From positions 1-64,000 of the forward strand of contig NZ_JBLWTL010000015.1 in assembly GCF_048270095.1 (NCBI RefSeq): a DNA stretch of 64,000 bases, in the 5' to 3' direction. Origin of the DNA: Maricaulis sp048270095. GTDB taxonomy: Bacteria > Pseudomonadota > Alphaproteobacteria > Caulobacterales > Maricaulaceae. Position 1 is the stretch's first letter, and each line of letters begins with the position of its first letter. Position numbers and translations under genes: made by a program. The notes beneath the pieces are model-generated. The model worked only from the letters and a program-made list of their open reading frames with translations, searched no databases and was not told where the DNA came from. Shown piece by piece: positions 7,960-16,733 of this stretch.

Positions 7960-8886
7960 TCAGAGCAGGGCGGCGAGGGCGAAGGTCGCGACCAGCAAGA
8001 GCCCGGCCGTCCGGTTGGACTTGAAGATCGCCAGGCACTGGTCGCCATTCCCGGTATCGAGCAGGCGGACCTGGTTGAACAGGTGCGCCGTGTAGAGCGT
8101 GTAGGGGATCACCACAAAGGGCGTTGCCGAACTGAGCCAGATCGCGAGGCCGACGAGCACGGCATTGAGGCCGTAAAAGCCGGCGACCCAGAGCTGCGAA
8201 TTATCGCCGAACAGGCGCGCGGTGGATTTGACCCCGACCAGGGCGTCATCCTCGACATCCTGGTGCGCATAGATGGTGTCATAGCCCAGCGTCCAGCAGA
8301 CCGCCGCGGCATACAGGACCACCACGGTGAGATCGATCCGTCCGGTGGCGGCGATATAGGCGACAGGGATGCCCCAATTGAAGGTCAGCCCGAGCCAGGC
8401 CTGTGGCCACCAGGTGATGCGCTTCATGAAGGGATAGGCGGCCACCAGCAGCAGGGCTGCGAGCCCGACGCCGATCGCCGGCAGCGGCAATTGTATGAGC
8501 ACAAGCAGGCCGACGAGCGCCTGGGCCGCGACGAAGAGCCAGGCCTGTTTCAGCGTCACCGTCGCGGCCGGCAGGGGCCGGTTGGCGGTGCGGGCAATGC
8601 GGGCATCGAGATCGCGGTCGACAATGTCATTATAAGTGCAGCCGGCACCGCGCATCGCCACCGCGCCGACCGCGAACAGCACGGCATACCAGAGATCGAT
8701 CCAGCCCAGCCCCTGGCCGATCCGGGCCAGCATCAGGCCGTGCCAGCAGGGCAGGCCGAGCAGCCAGAAGCCGACCGGACGGTCATAGCGCGCCAGGCGC
8801 AGATAGGGGCGCAGCGCCACCGGCGCGGTATCTACCCAACTGCTTGGAAGGGAGTCTGCGACTCGCCGATCGAAATTCAATTGCAT
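7960..8886 (-). CDS. ubiA: 4-hydroxybenzoate polyprenyltransferase
   Basis: UbiA attaches the polyprenyl tail to 4-hydroxybenzoate in the inner membrane, the first committed step of ubiquinone synthesis. The 308-residue product is highly hydrophobic with about eight membrane segments. It has the first Asp-rich motif NDIVDRDLD (residues 86-94) and a second one in YDTIYAHQDVEDD. The start at 8886 (MQLNFDRR) avoids an unlikely basic extension that would run into the divergent rsmE gene. It is cotranscribed with the methyltransferase that follows. The 79-base gap to rsmE must hold both promoters. Confidence 0.93.
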   Translation of the reverse strand: MQLNFDRRVADSLPSSWVDTAPVALRPYLRLARYDRPVGFWLLGLPCWHGLMLARIGQGLGWIDLWYAVLFAVGAVAMRGAGCTYNDIVDRDLDARIARTANRPLPAATVTLKQAWLFVAAQALVGLLVLIQLPLPAIGVGLAALLLVAAYPFMKRITWWPQAWLGLTFNWGIPVAYIAATGRIDLTVVVLYAAAVCWTLGYDTIYAHQDVEDDALVGVKSTARLFGDNSQLWVAGFYGLNAVLVGLAIWLSSATPFVVIPYTLYTAHLFNQVRLLDTGNGDQCLAIFKSNRTAGLLLVATFALAALL

Positions 8887-8965
8887 CCGCAAAGGTGTGA
8901 CAAAGCCGGACGGCCAATTCAAGGCAGGCTTGACGGCAAGACGCAGTGCCGCCAAAGCCAAGGGC

Positions 8966-9730
8966 ATGTCGACCGATCCACGCCTCTTCCTCGATTCGCC
9001 CTTTGCTGCCGCAGCCCGTCTTGCCCTGAGTCGGGAGGACACGCATTACGTCCTTAATGTGATGCGTCGCGGCGAGGGCGATGGTGTGCGTCTGTTCAAT
9101 GGCCGTGATGGCGAATGGACAGCCCGGATCGCGGATGCCCATCGCAAGGGCGCGGTGCTCGAACTGGTCGCCCGGACCCGGGCGCAAACCAGCGTGCCGG
9201 ATCTGTGGCTGCTCTTTGCACCGGTCAAGCGGCAGAAGACCGACCTGATTGTCGAGAAGGCCACCGAGCTCGGCGTGCGCGAAATCCATCCCGTCACCAC
9301 GCGCCGTACCCAGGCCGACCGCAGCAAGCCGGAACGTTTTCACCTCATCGCCAAGGAAGCCGCCGAGCAGACCGAACGGCTCGACCTGCCGGTGATCGCG
9401 CCAATCGAGCGGCTTGAGCGCTTGCTGGAGGGCTGGGATCCGGCGCGTCTTTTGTATTATTGCGACGAGGCTGGCGATGATGGCGGCGAGCCCTGGGGCG
9501 GCGATACCGGCCGCGCCGGACCGATGCTGGACGTGCTGCGCGCCTACCCGGCCGGCCCCGCAGCCCTGCTGATCGGGCCGGAAGGTGGATTTACGCCGGA
9601 AGAACGCACCCGGCTGCGCCAACTCGATTTCGTCCGCGCCGTCTCGCTGGGGCCGCGCATTCTACGTGCCGAGACAGCTGTTATCGCGGCGCTGGCTCTG
9701 TGGCAGGCCGCGCGCGGCGACTGGGCCTGA
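8966..9730 (+). CDS. rsmE: 16S rRNA (uracil1498-N3)-methyltransferase
   Basis: RsmE methylates N3 of U1498 in 16S rRNA and belongs to the SPOUT superfamily. The 254-residue length is normal. Family landmarks are the N-terminal PUA-like part with HYVLNVMR, the KRQKTDLIVEKATELGV segment, and the C-terminal knot sequence LIGPEGGFTPEE followed by LGPRILRAETA. The start at 8966 has AAGG just upstream and matches the usual MSTDPRLFLD-type beginning; an upstream in-frame ATG at 8897 is unlikely. Divergent from ubiA. Confidence 0.95.
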   Translation: MSTDPRLFLDSPFAAAARLALSREDTHYVLNVMRRGEGDGVRLFNGRDGEWTARIADAHRKGAVLELVARTRAQTSVPDLWLLFAPVKRQKTDLIVEKATELGVREIHPVTTRRTQADRSKPERFHLIAKEAAEQTERLDLPVIAPIERLERLLEGWDPARLLYYCDEAGDDGGEPWGGDTGRAGPMLDVLRAYPAGPAALLIGPEGGFTPEERTRLRQLDFVRAVSLGPRILRAETAVIAALALWQAARGDWA

Positions 9731-9841
9731 GCCTCACGTCCGCGTGAAACGCAGACCCTCGCTCTTGTTCAATGCCTCTCACCTCCATATTTGAAACCTG
9801 AATTGTTGCACGCAGATTGTTTTGCGCTTGGGGATCTTGCT

Positions 9842-11218
9842 ATGAGCGGCACGTATAATCAGGGCGGCGAAGGTGCCCCCATCGAACATAGCGACCAGCT
9901 GGCCGCCTATCTCGCCGCCGGTTGCAAGCCGCGCGACGCCTTTCGCATTGGCACCGAGCACGAAAAATTCGGCTTCGCCCTGAACGATCACACCCCAATT
10001 CCCTATTCTGGTGACGGGCCGAGCGTGAAAAAAATGCTCGAAGGCCTTATCCGCTTTGGCTGGGAGCGCGTTGAGGAGGACGGCAAGCTGGTCGCCCTCA
10101 AGCGCGAGTCTGGTTCAATCACGCTGGAACCCGGTGGCCAGTTCGAACTGTCCGGCGCGCCGTTGGAAACCGTGCACCAGACCTGCGCCGAGGTGAATCT
10201 CCACCTGTCCGAAGTGCGCGAAGTCGCCGACGAGATCGGTGCCGGTTTTCTCGGCCTCGGCTTTTCGCCGAAATGGTCACTGGAAGAGACGCCGATGATG
10301 CCCAAGGCCCGCTACGGGTTGATGAAGGCCTATATGCCCAAGGTCGGCACGATGGGGCATCAGATGATGTTCCGCTCCTGTACCGTCCAGACCAATCTCG
10401 ATTTCTCCAGCGAAGCCGACATGGTCAAGAAATTCCGCGTCTCGCTGGCCCTGCAGCCGCTGGCGACGGCGCTGTTCGCCAATTCGCCGTTCAAGGATGG
10501 CGGGCTGAACGGCTATCTCTCCTATCGCGGCCATGTCTGGACCGATACCGACAAGCATCGCACCGGCATGCTGCCCTTCGTGTTTGAAGAGGGGATGAGT
10601 TTTCAGCGCTATGTCGACTGGGTGCTCGATGTGCCGATGTATTTCGTCAAGCGTGGCGGAAAATATCTCGACGCGACTGGCCAGAGCTTCCGCGATTTCC
10701 TTGATGGACGTCTGCCGGCCCTGCCGGGCGAAAAACCGGTGATCAGCGATTGGGAAGATCATATCGGCACCATGTTCCCCGAAGTACGCCTCAAGACTTT
10801 CCTGGAAATGCGCGGCGCCGATAGCGGGCCATGGAACACGCTCTGCGCCTTGCCGGCTTTCTGGGTCGGGCTTTTGTATGATGACAGCGCGCTCGATGCG
10901 GCCTGGGATCTGGTCAAGGGCTGGAGCGCTGATCAGCGCGAGGGCATGCGCCTGGCCGCGGCCGTCCACGGCATGCGCGCGGGTTATGATGGTGACCGGT
11001 CGATGCGGGATCTGGCGAAGGAAGTTCTGGCGATTTCGCGCGCGGGTCTCAATGCCCGGGCACGCCTGAATAATTACGGAGAGAATGAAGCCCATTTCCT
11101 CGACGATCTCGACGAAATCGCGGCCTCCGGTGTGACGCGCGCCGATCAGCTGATCGAACGCTTCAAGGGTGAGTGGAAGGGGTCGATCGAACCGGTCTTC
11201 ACCGAGTGTGCCTACTAG
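9842..11218 (+). CDS. gshA: glutamate--cysteine ligase (alphaproteobacterial/plant class)
   Basis: The enzyme joins glutamate and cysteine, the first step of glutathione synthesis. The 458-residue protein has the class signature FRIGTEHEKFGF, then ESGSITLEPGGQFELSGAPLET, GLGFSPKW and a conserved MFRSCTVQTNLDF region. The start at 9842 has GGGGA 7 bases upstream. Tyr is the final residue, as in many relatives. No gshB is nearby, and the following transporter is 136 bases away, so it is probably monocistronic. Confidence 0.95.
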   Translation: MSGTYNQGGEGAPIEHSDQLAAYLAAGCKPRDAFRIGTEHEKFGFALNDHTPIPYSGDGPSVKKMLEGLIRFGWERVEEDGKLVALKRESGSITLEPGGQFELSGAPLETVHQTCAEVNLHLSEVREVADEIGAGFLGLGFSPKWSLEETPMMPKARYGLMKAYMPKVGTMGHQMMFRSCTVQTNLDFSSEADMVKKFRVSLALQPLATALFANSPFKDGGLNGYLSYRGHVWTDTDKHRTGMLPFVFEEGMSFQRYVDWVLDVPMYFVKRGGKYLDATGQSFRDFLDGRLPALPGEKPVISDWEDHIGTMFPEVRLKTFLEMRGADSGPWNTLCALPAFWVGLLYDDSALDAAWDLVKGWSADQREGMRLAAAVHGMRAGYDGDRSMRDLAKEVLAISRAGLNARARLNNYGENEAHFLDDLDEIAASGVTRADQLIERFKGEWKGSIEPVFTECAY

Positions 11219-11354
11219 GTTTTCGCCGGCTTCACGTAGATTTGTAATCTAGATGAATGACGCAAGCGGCAAGTGAGACTTGAGCCTGCCCCGTTGCCGT
11301 GGTCAATTGCGGCAATATTTTGACCCGCATCAAGCGGGAAAAGGGGAGGTTTGC

Positions 11355-13163
11355 GTGACTGATACCAATGCCACGCCGTCGACGGGGTCCGCGGACACGT
11401 CATTCTTTGGTCACCCGAGAGGGTTGGCGATTCTGTTTTTGACCGAGATGTGGGAGCGCTTTTCCTATTACGGGATGCGTGGCCTGCTGGTCATTTACCT
11501 GACTCAGCATTTCCTGTTCTCTGATGAACGCTCGACCCTGATCTATGGTGCCTATACGGCACTGGTCTATGTCATGACGATCATTGGCGGCACGCTTGCT
11601 GACCGTTATCTCGGGCAGCGAAAGGCGGTCACTTTCGGCGCGATCCTTCTTGTCTTTGGTCACGGTATGATGGCGTTCGAAGGCGAAGGCTCGCGTGAGA
11701 TCTTCACCTATGAAGGCGCTGCCTACGAGTTTACGCTCGATGGCCGCGGTGGCGATGCCAATCAGTTGATCGTCTCCGAGACGGGCCAGTCCCTGATCAC
11801 ATTCGCGGATGAAGGCACCCGCCTGGTCATCGCTGACCCGGATGCGGTTGGTCTGCCAGCTGAATTGCCATTCTCCAGCGATATGACCCGCATCGAGCAG
11901 GATCCGCTCTACGTCAATATCCTCTATTTCGCCCTGGCCTTGATCATCGCCGGCGTCGGCTTCCTGAAAGCCAATATCTCGACCATTGTCGGCGCGCTCT
12001 ACGGGCTCGGCGACACACGGCGCGATTCCGGCTTCACCCTGTTCTATATGGGCATCAATATGGGCGCCTTCCTGTCGTCGGTCACCGTCGGCATTATCGG
12101 GATCGTCTATGGCTGGGCCTGGGGCTTCGGTCTTGCCGGTATCGGCATGTTGCTCGGCCTGTTTACCTTCCTCTTCTTCCAGGGCTGGCTGGGTGGCCGC
12201 GCAGAGCCGCCAAACCCGGAAAAGCTCAAGGAAAAAGTGTTCGGACCGATCAATGTCGAGATGGCCTGCTATCTCGCCGGCCTCGGCATTATCGGCGTTG
12301 CCATGCTCGCCGTCATGAATCCGGAGTATATGGGTGGCGTTCTCGGGCCGCTGGGCGTGATCATGTTCGTCGTCCTGGTCGGCTATGCGCTGCTCAAGAC
12401 CAAGGGTGCGGAACAAGGCAAGATGTTCGCGGCGATCTATTTCGTGCTGGCGCAGATCCCGTTCTGGGCCCTGTTCGAGCAGGCCGGTTCGTCACTGACC
12501 CTGTTCACCGACCGTTTGGTGGATCGCACGATGTTCGGCATTTCGGTGCCGTCGCCGGTCTTCCAGGGGCTCAATGCAGCCTTCATCTTCATCTTCGCAC
12601 CGCTGATTGCCTGGCTGTGGATCTGGCTCGCCAAGCGCGGCCGCAATCCATCCACACCGGTCAAGTTCGCACTGGGTGTGTTCATGGCGGGCCTGGGCTT
12701 CTACGCCCTGGTTGGCGGCATGGGTGTCAGCGGCGGAACCGGCCTGACGGCCGTCTACTTCGTCTTCCTGATCTACTGGATTCACACCATGGGTGAGCTG
12801 ATGCTCTCCCCGGTCGGATTGTCGGCGGTGACCAAGTTGGCACCACCAGCCGTCGTCGGCATGACGATGGGCGCCTGGTTCCTGTATTCGGGCCTGTCCA
12901 ACTTCCTCGCCGGTGTCATCGCCTCATCGACCGGCGCGGAAACCATTGGCGGTCAATTGACCGACGTGGCAGCCGCCAAGGCGACCTATATCGAGATCTA
13001 CTCCCAGGTCGGGATGATCGCGATGGCGATCGCCGTCGTGATGCTGTTGATCTCGCCAATCATCAAGAAAATGATGGGCGATGCCGACGGCACGATGACG
13101 CCGCATCCAACCGAGACTGAAGCGGGTGGTCCATCGATGGATCGTTCCTCCGGCGCCCCGTAG
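11355..13163 (+). CDS. POT family proton-dependent oligopeptide transporter
   Basis: This is an inner-membrane peptide/proton symporter of the POT (PTR2) branch of the major facilitator superfamily. The family start FGHPRGLAILFLTEMWERFS followed by YYGMRGLL includes the ExxERFxYYG motif for proton coupling. A GTG start at 11355 preceded by AAGGGGAGG gives 602 residues, longer than the usual 450-500. The extra length is mainly a hydrophilic, acidic insert at about residues 106-183 between early membrane helices, presumably a periplasmic or cytoplasmic loop domain. The gene ends at a strong terminator. Substrate range is not predictable from sequence. Confidence 0.9.
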   Translation: MTDTNATPSTGSADTSFFGHPRGLAILFLTEMWERFSYYGMRGLLVIYLTQHFLFSDERSTLIYGAYTALVYVMTIIGGTLADRYLGQRKAVTFGAILLVFGHGMMAFEGEGSREIFTYEGAAYEFTLDGRGGDANQLIVSETGQSLITFADEGTRLVIADPDAVGLPAELPFSSDMTRIEQDPLYVNILYFALALIIAGVGFLKANISTIVGALYGLGDTRRDSGFTLFYMGINMGAFLSSVTVGIIGIVYGWAWGFGLAGIGMLLGLFTFLFFQGWLGGRAEPPNPEKLKEKVFGPINVEMACYLAGLGIIGVAMLAVMNPEYMGGVLGPLGVIMFVVLVGYALLKTKGAEQGKMFAAIYFVLAQIPFWALFEQAGSSLTLFTDRLVDRTMFGISVPSPVFQGLNAAFIFIFAPLIAWLWIWLAKRGRNPSTPVKFALGVFMAGLGFYALVGGMGVSGGTGLTAVYFVFLIYWIHTMGELMLSPVGLSAVTKLAPPAVVGMTMGAWFLYSGLSNFLAGVIASSTGAETIGGQLTDVAAAKATYIEIYSQVGMIAMAIAVVMLLISPIIKKMMGDADGTMTPHPTETEAGGPSMDRSSGAP

Positions 13164-13184
13164 GCACCGGATCAATACCAATAG

Positions 13185-13221
13185 AAAAGGCCGCGGAGCG
13201 ATTGCCCCGCGGCCTTTTTTT
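13185..13221. terminator. bidirectional intrinsic terminator
   Basis: GGCCGCGG (13189-13196) pairs with CCGCGGCC (13207-13214) across a 10-base loop. Four A precede the stem and seven T follow it. It closes the POT transporter gene on the plus strand and, because of the A run, can also serve the aspartyl protease gene coming from the right. Confidence 0.9.
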
Positions 13222-13239
13222 CTGCGCGGAAACTGGCGT

Positions 13240-14223
13240 CTAGCGCCGGCGGTCCGGCTCCGGTGCCTCGGCCTGCGCGCGGCCATTGCGGCAGACATCG
13301 CGCGCTTCGGCGGCGCTGATCTCGAAAACGCCCGCTTCGCGATCGACGGTGAGTGTTGCGTATCGGAGCACATCCATGCCGATCACCATGGCCGGCATCC
13401 GGCTCCAGTCGAGCGCTTCGAAAATGTCGAGATCCGCCTGCAGCGCCACGACCGAGTTCAGGCACAGCCCGCCCAGCTGGAGATTGCGCAGGAGGACGGT
13501 CTCGGCCTCGGCCACGGTTTCGTCCTGCAGCCGTCCCTCAATCCCGTTGATGCTATAGGTGATGCCGCCGGCATGGTTGTGGACCTGGTTGAGCAATTGT
13601 TCATTGACCAGTGTCCGGGCGCTGCCGGAATCGACCAGGACGCGCACGCCGCGCATTCCGCGTCGGAGATCGGCCTGACCGAGAAGCAGGTTTTGCGGAT
13701 TGACCCAGCCATCGGCATGGTCCGGCGCGGCGCTGTCAAGGGTCAGCGTCGCGGCGGCGAAATCGAGCCTGTAGCGATCGGTCGGCAAGGCATCGGCCCC
13801 CAACAAACCCGCCACTGGATGGGGCTGGGTGGGGTCGACCGGGATCACGACGCTATTGAGCGAAACCGGCTCCAGGTCGCCGAAGCGCAAGTCGTGCAGC
13901 GCAAAGCGCTCCGCGGAGAAGCGGGTGGTCAAAGACTGGACATCGCCATAATTCTCCCACACCGAGTGGAAGCCGAGTTCCTCCGCGACCGGCTGGGCGA
14001 TCGCGGTATTGCTGGCCCCGGTGTCGACCAGGAATGTATAGGGACCACTGTCCCCGATCTCGACCTCGACGATCAGATGCCCGCTTGGCGCGCGTTGCAA
14101 TGTCACCGGCTCAGCCAGGCCGATGGCCGGGATCAACAGCGCGGCGAGGCCGGCGAGCAGGGTCTGGCGCGAGCGGCGATGGGGGCGTGCAGGAGGCTGT
14201 GTCAGGCGTTCTTTCAATGGCAT
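13240..14223 (-). CDS. exported retropepsin-like aspartyl protease, two-motif form
   Basis: The 327-residue product starts with a twin-arginine-containing basic stretch and a hydrophobic core (residues 15-38) ending AIGLAEP, a likely signal peptide. Two aspartyl protease motifs are visible: FLVDTGASNTAI (Asp67) and VLVDSGSARTLVN (Asp198). Bacterial relatives usually carry one motif per chain and dimerise; here both catalytic loops lie in one chain, as in pepsin-type proteins. The start at 14223 (MPLKERL) is chosen because the longer form adds a signal-incompatible leader. It is 234 bases downstream of a TonB receptor gene on the same strand. Confidence 0.8.
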   Translation of the reverse strand: MPLKERLTQPPARPHRRSRQTLLAGLAALLIPAIGLAEPVTLQRAPSGHLIVEVEIGDSGPYTFLVDTGASNTAIAQPVAEELGFHSVWENYGDVQSLTTRFSAERFALHDLRFGDLEPVSLNSVVIPVDPTQPHPVAGLLGADALPTDRYRLDFAAATLTLDSAAPDHADGWVNPQNLLLGQADLRRGMRGVRVLVDSGSARTLVNEQLLNQVHNHAGGITYSINGIEGRLQDETVAEAETVLLRNLQLGGLCLNSVVALQADLDIFEALDWSRMPAMVIGMDVLRYATLTVDREAGVFEISAAEARDVCRNGRAQAEAPEPDRRR

Positions 14224-14409
14224 CGAGCGTGTCCTCGGGTCGTGAGACGGGCCGGGGCGGCAATGCGGTCGAACTCCGGACTGGCCGCGTGCCGTGAGCG
14301 GTTGAACAGGCATGCACGTCTGCATTCGCGTCCGGATGGGCTCACGCTAGCCGTGAACGCTGCTGCGCGCCACACTTTGCCCGCCCGGCTCTCGCAGACG
14401 TGATCACCT

Positions 14410-14441
14410 GGCAGCCGGGCCGGGAGTGCCGCCCGGCTGCC
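14410..14441 (-). terminator. GC-rich hairpin after TonB receptor gene
   Basis: GGCAGCCGGGC and GCCCGGCTGCC form a perfect 11-bp stem around a 10-base loop, beginning 17 bases past the receptor stop codon. No T run follows in the minus direction, so it is either a weak terminator or an mRNA-stabilising 3' structure. Confidence 0.5.
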
Positions 14442-14457
14442 GTGGCGAAGCTTGGCG

Positions 14458-16575
14458 TCAGAAGGTTCCGCGTACCCGCAGATACCAGATCGAGCCCGAG
14501 CTCTCCGTGCGGTATTCGGTGTTCGTCACCAGGCCTGCGGCGCGGGAGCCGTCATAGAAGACCCGTTCGCGCTTATCACCGGTATTGAGTACGCCATCGA
14601 CGCCAAGCCGGGTCGTGACACCGCCCCATCGGGTGGTCTCGATATAGAGATCGAGATCACCATCGGTATTGTCATAGAGGCGGAATTCCTGGGCGCGGTA
14701 GACCTCGCCATCGGAGACCCAGTGATAATCCCAGCCCCAGGCGAGCTGCTGCGCCGGGAAGGTCTGGCGGTAATCAAGGCCGAGTTCCCATTCGCGGGTG
14801 CCGGAGAAGGCGCGATCCTGGCCCGTGAGCGGGTCTTCGACATTGGTATTATACCACTCGCCGAACACGTCGATCACGGCATTGCTCAGGCCGAAACGGT
14901 CGAGTGGTGTGGTCAGATTGACGGTGACGCGCAGATTGGTGCCGTCGCCAATATTGCCTGGCGCATCGAACACGCCGGTCGGCGTGGTGATCGGCACCCA
15001 GCCATCGAGATCCTCGATCCAGTCATAACCGACCTGGAGCGAGGCTGAGCCGTCATCCCCGAAACGGCGTTCCCACTCGGCCTCCAGCGTCCAGGTGCGC
15101 TGGGGGACATAATCGGGATTGCCGAGGGTGGCGTTATTGTCGGCAATATCGATCGAGCTGGCGAATTTGCCGAAATCCAGCTGATCGACATCGCGCCTTG
15201 CGGTCAGGCGCAAGCGGTTGTGCTCGTCCTGGCGCCAGTTCAGCGTCAGGCTTGGCTTGGGGTAGGCGAAGGAGCGTGACTGTTCGGAATCGCCGGTCTG
15301 CACGATCTCCGAGAATTCATAACGCAGACCGCTCTCCAGGCTGAGCCGGTCGCTGACCGTCCAGGTATGATTGACGAAAATCTCGCTGCGCGTCTCCTCG
15401 ACGCGGGTATTGGCGACCGGCAGCACGATCGGCGTGACGGTCACACCATCATCCTCGAACAGGGCCAGGCCGGTCGCGCGGGCATTGACCGCGATCTCGG
15501 CACCAAATTCGAAGGCGTGGCGCTCGTCCGGGGTCCAGGCGAGGGTCTGGCGCAGGGCCGTTTCCTCGGTCTCGCCATTGGCCTCGACGATGATGGCATC
15601 GACAAAACCGGATACGGGATCATAGGTCTCATAGGCTTCCGGACCGTCATCCCAGGTCTCGCGGTCGAGCAGCGCCATCGTCTGGATCGAGATGGTGGGG
15701 CTCAGCTCGCGCGCATAACTGACCGAGCCGAGATAGGAATTGCCGTGATTGCTGGTCGCGTTCTGCTCATAGCGCAGCGGCACATGGCCAGAGCCGGACG
15801 GTGCGTCGATGAAGGAAACCTGGGTGCGCTTCCAGTCCCAGACAGTGCCCTGGAGGTCGAAGCGGAGGCTGGACCGGTCATCGATCTGCCAGTTCAGCGA
15901 GAACGAGGGCTCGGCTTCGCGGTAATGGCGCTGATCATTGTCGCGCTGGATCTCCACCAGGGTATCGCTGGCATCGAGCAGGGTGCGGCGGCGATGGATC
16001 CGGTTGCCTTCGGTGCCGACATCGAGGCCGAAGCTCAGTTCGACCGGGCCCGCGACCGTCGCGTAGGAGATGATCCCGCGCGGCCCCAGCCGGCCCGATG
16101 GCGACATCCGCAAGCGCGCGTCAAACGATCCGGAATTGCCCGCGCCCTCGACGAGGATGATATTCACCAGCCGCGAATGGCCGCGCATATTGTATTCCGG
16201 CAGGGCTTCCTGGATCAGTTCCAGCTGCGCGACATCGGCAATCGGGATGCGTTGCAGCACCGTGTCCAGCGACAGGGATTTATTGGACGGGCGGGTGCCA
16301 TTGATCAGCACATTGCCGAAACTGTCGCCCAGGCCGCGCCGGCTGGTATCACCATCGGACAGGGAAAAGCCGGGAATGCGCTGCACCATGTCCAGCGCCG
16401 TGACTGGAGAGAAGGCATCGAAATAGGCCTTGCTGAAAATCGAGCGGCCGTCCTGGCTGTCGGCCTCGAGGCTTTCACCCGCGACCGTCTCTGCCTGAAT
16501 GACGGCCCATGCCGGTGTGCCAAGTGTGGCGAGACAGGCTGTGCCCGCGATCGCCGATGTCAAAAAATCTCGCAT
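14458..16575 (-). CDS. TonB-dependent receptor-like outer membrane protein
   Basis: The 705-residue product has a signal peptide (residues 1-25, ending PAWA) and a plug domain with ALDMVQRIPGFSLSDGD, VLINGTRP and LDTVLQRIPIADVAQLELI. A long beta-barrel region follows, ending in VRGTF; a terminal phenylalanine is the outer-membrane assembly signal. Such receptors import substrates with energy from TonB-ExbBD. No STN domain is present. The start at 16575 is preferred to 16608, which would prepend a poor leader. Ligand unknown; no transporter or siderophore gene sits beside it. Confidence 0.85.
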   Translation of the reverse strand: MRDFLTSAIAGTACLATLGTPAWAVIQAETVAGESLEADSQDGRSIFSKAYFDAFSPVTALDMVQRIPGFSLSDGDTSRRGLGDSFGNVLINGTRPSNKSLSLDTVLQRIPIADVAQLELIQEALPEYNMRGHSRLVNIILVEGAGNSGSFDARLRMSPSGRLGPRGIISYATVAGPVELSFGLDVGTEGNRIHRRRTLLDASDTLVEIQRDNDQRHYREAEPSFSLNWQIDDRSSLRFDLQGTVWDWKRTQVSFIDAPSGSGHVPLRYEQNATSNHGNSYLGSVSYARELSPTISIQTMALLDRETWDDGPEAYETYDPVSGFVDAIIVEANGETEETALRQTLAWTPDERHAFEFGAEIAVNARATGLALFEDDGVTVTPIVLPVANTRVEETRSEIFVNHTWTVSDRLSLESGLRYEFSEIVQTGDSEQSRSFAYPKPSLTLNWRQDEHNRLRLTARRDVDQLDFGKFASSIDIADNNATLGNPDYVPQRTWTLEAEWERRFGDDGSASLQVGYDWIEDLDGWVPITTPTGVFDAPGNIGDGTNLRVTVNLTTPLDRFGLSNAVIDVFGEWYNTNVEDPLTGQDRAFSGTREWELGLDYRQTFPAQQLAWGWDYHWVSDGEVYRAQEFRLYDNTDGDLDLYIETTRWGGVTTRLGVDGVLNTGDKRERVFYDGSRAAGLVTNTEYRTESSGSIWYLRVRGTF

Positions 16576-16733
16576 ATGTCCCCACAAGATGCGCCTGCCC
16601 CAAACCATGAAGCGGGAATACCAACGGACCGTTCACGAGAACACGTAATGATTGGTAATAAAGCTCACAGCGACGCGTGCGGCAGTGCGTCGCACCTGCC
16701 GTCACAGGGCTTCGCGCCAACATTGCTTTTCAG

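Noticed and set aside
7273..9057. 594-codon plus-strand open frame
   Set aside because: It is antisense to the methyltransferase and ubiA; the product is low-complexity and His/Asp/Gly-rich, typical of antisense reading in high-G+C DNA.
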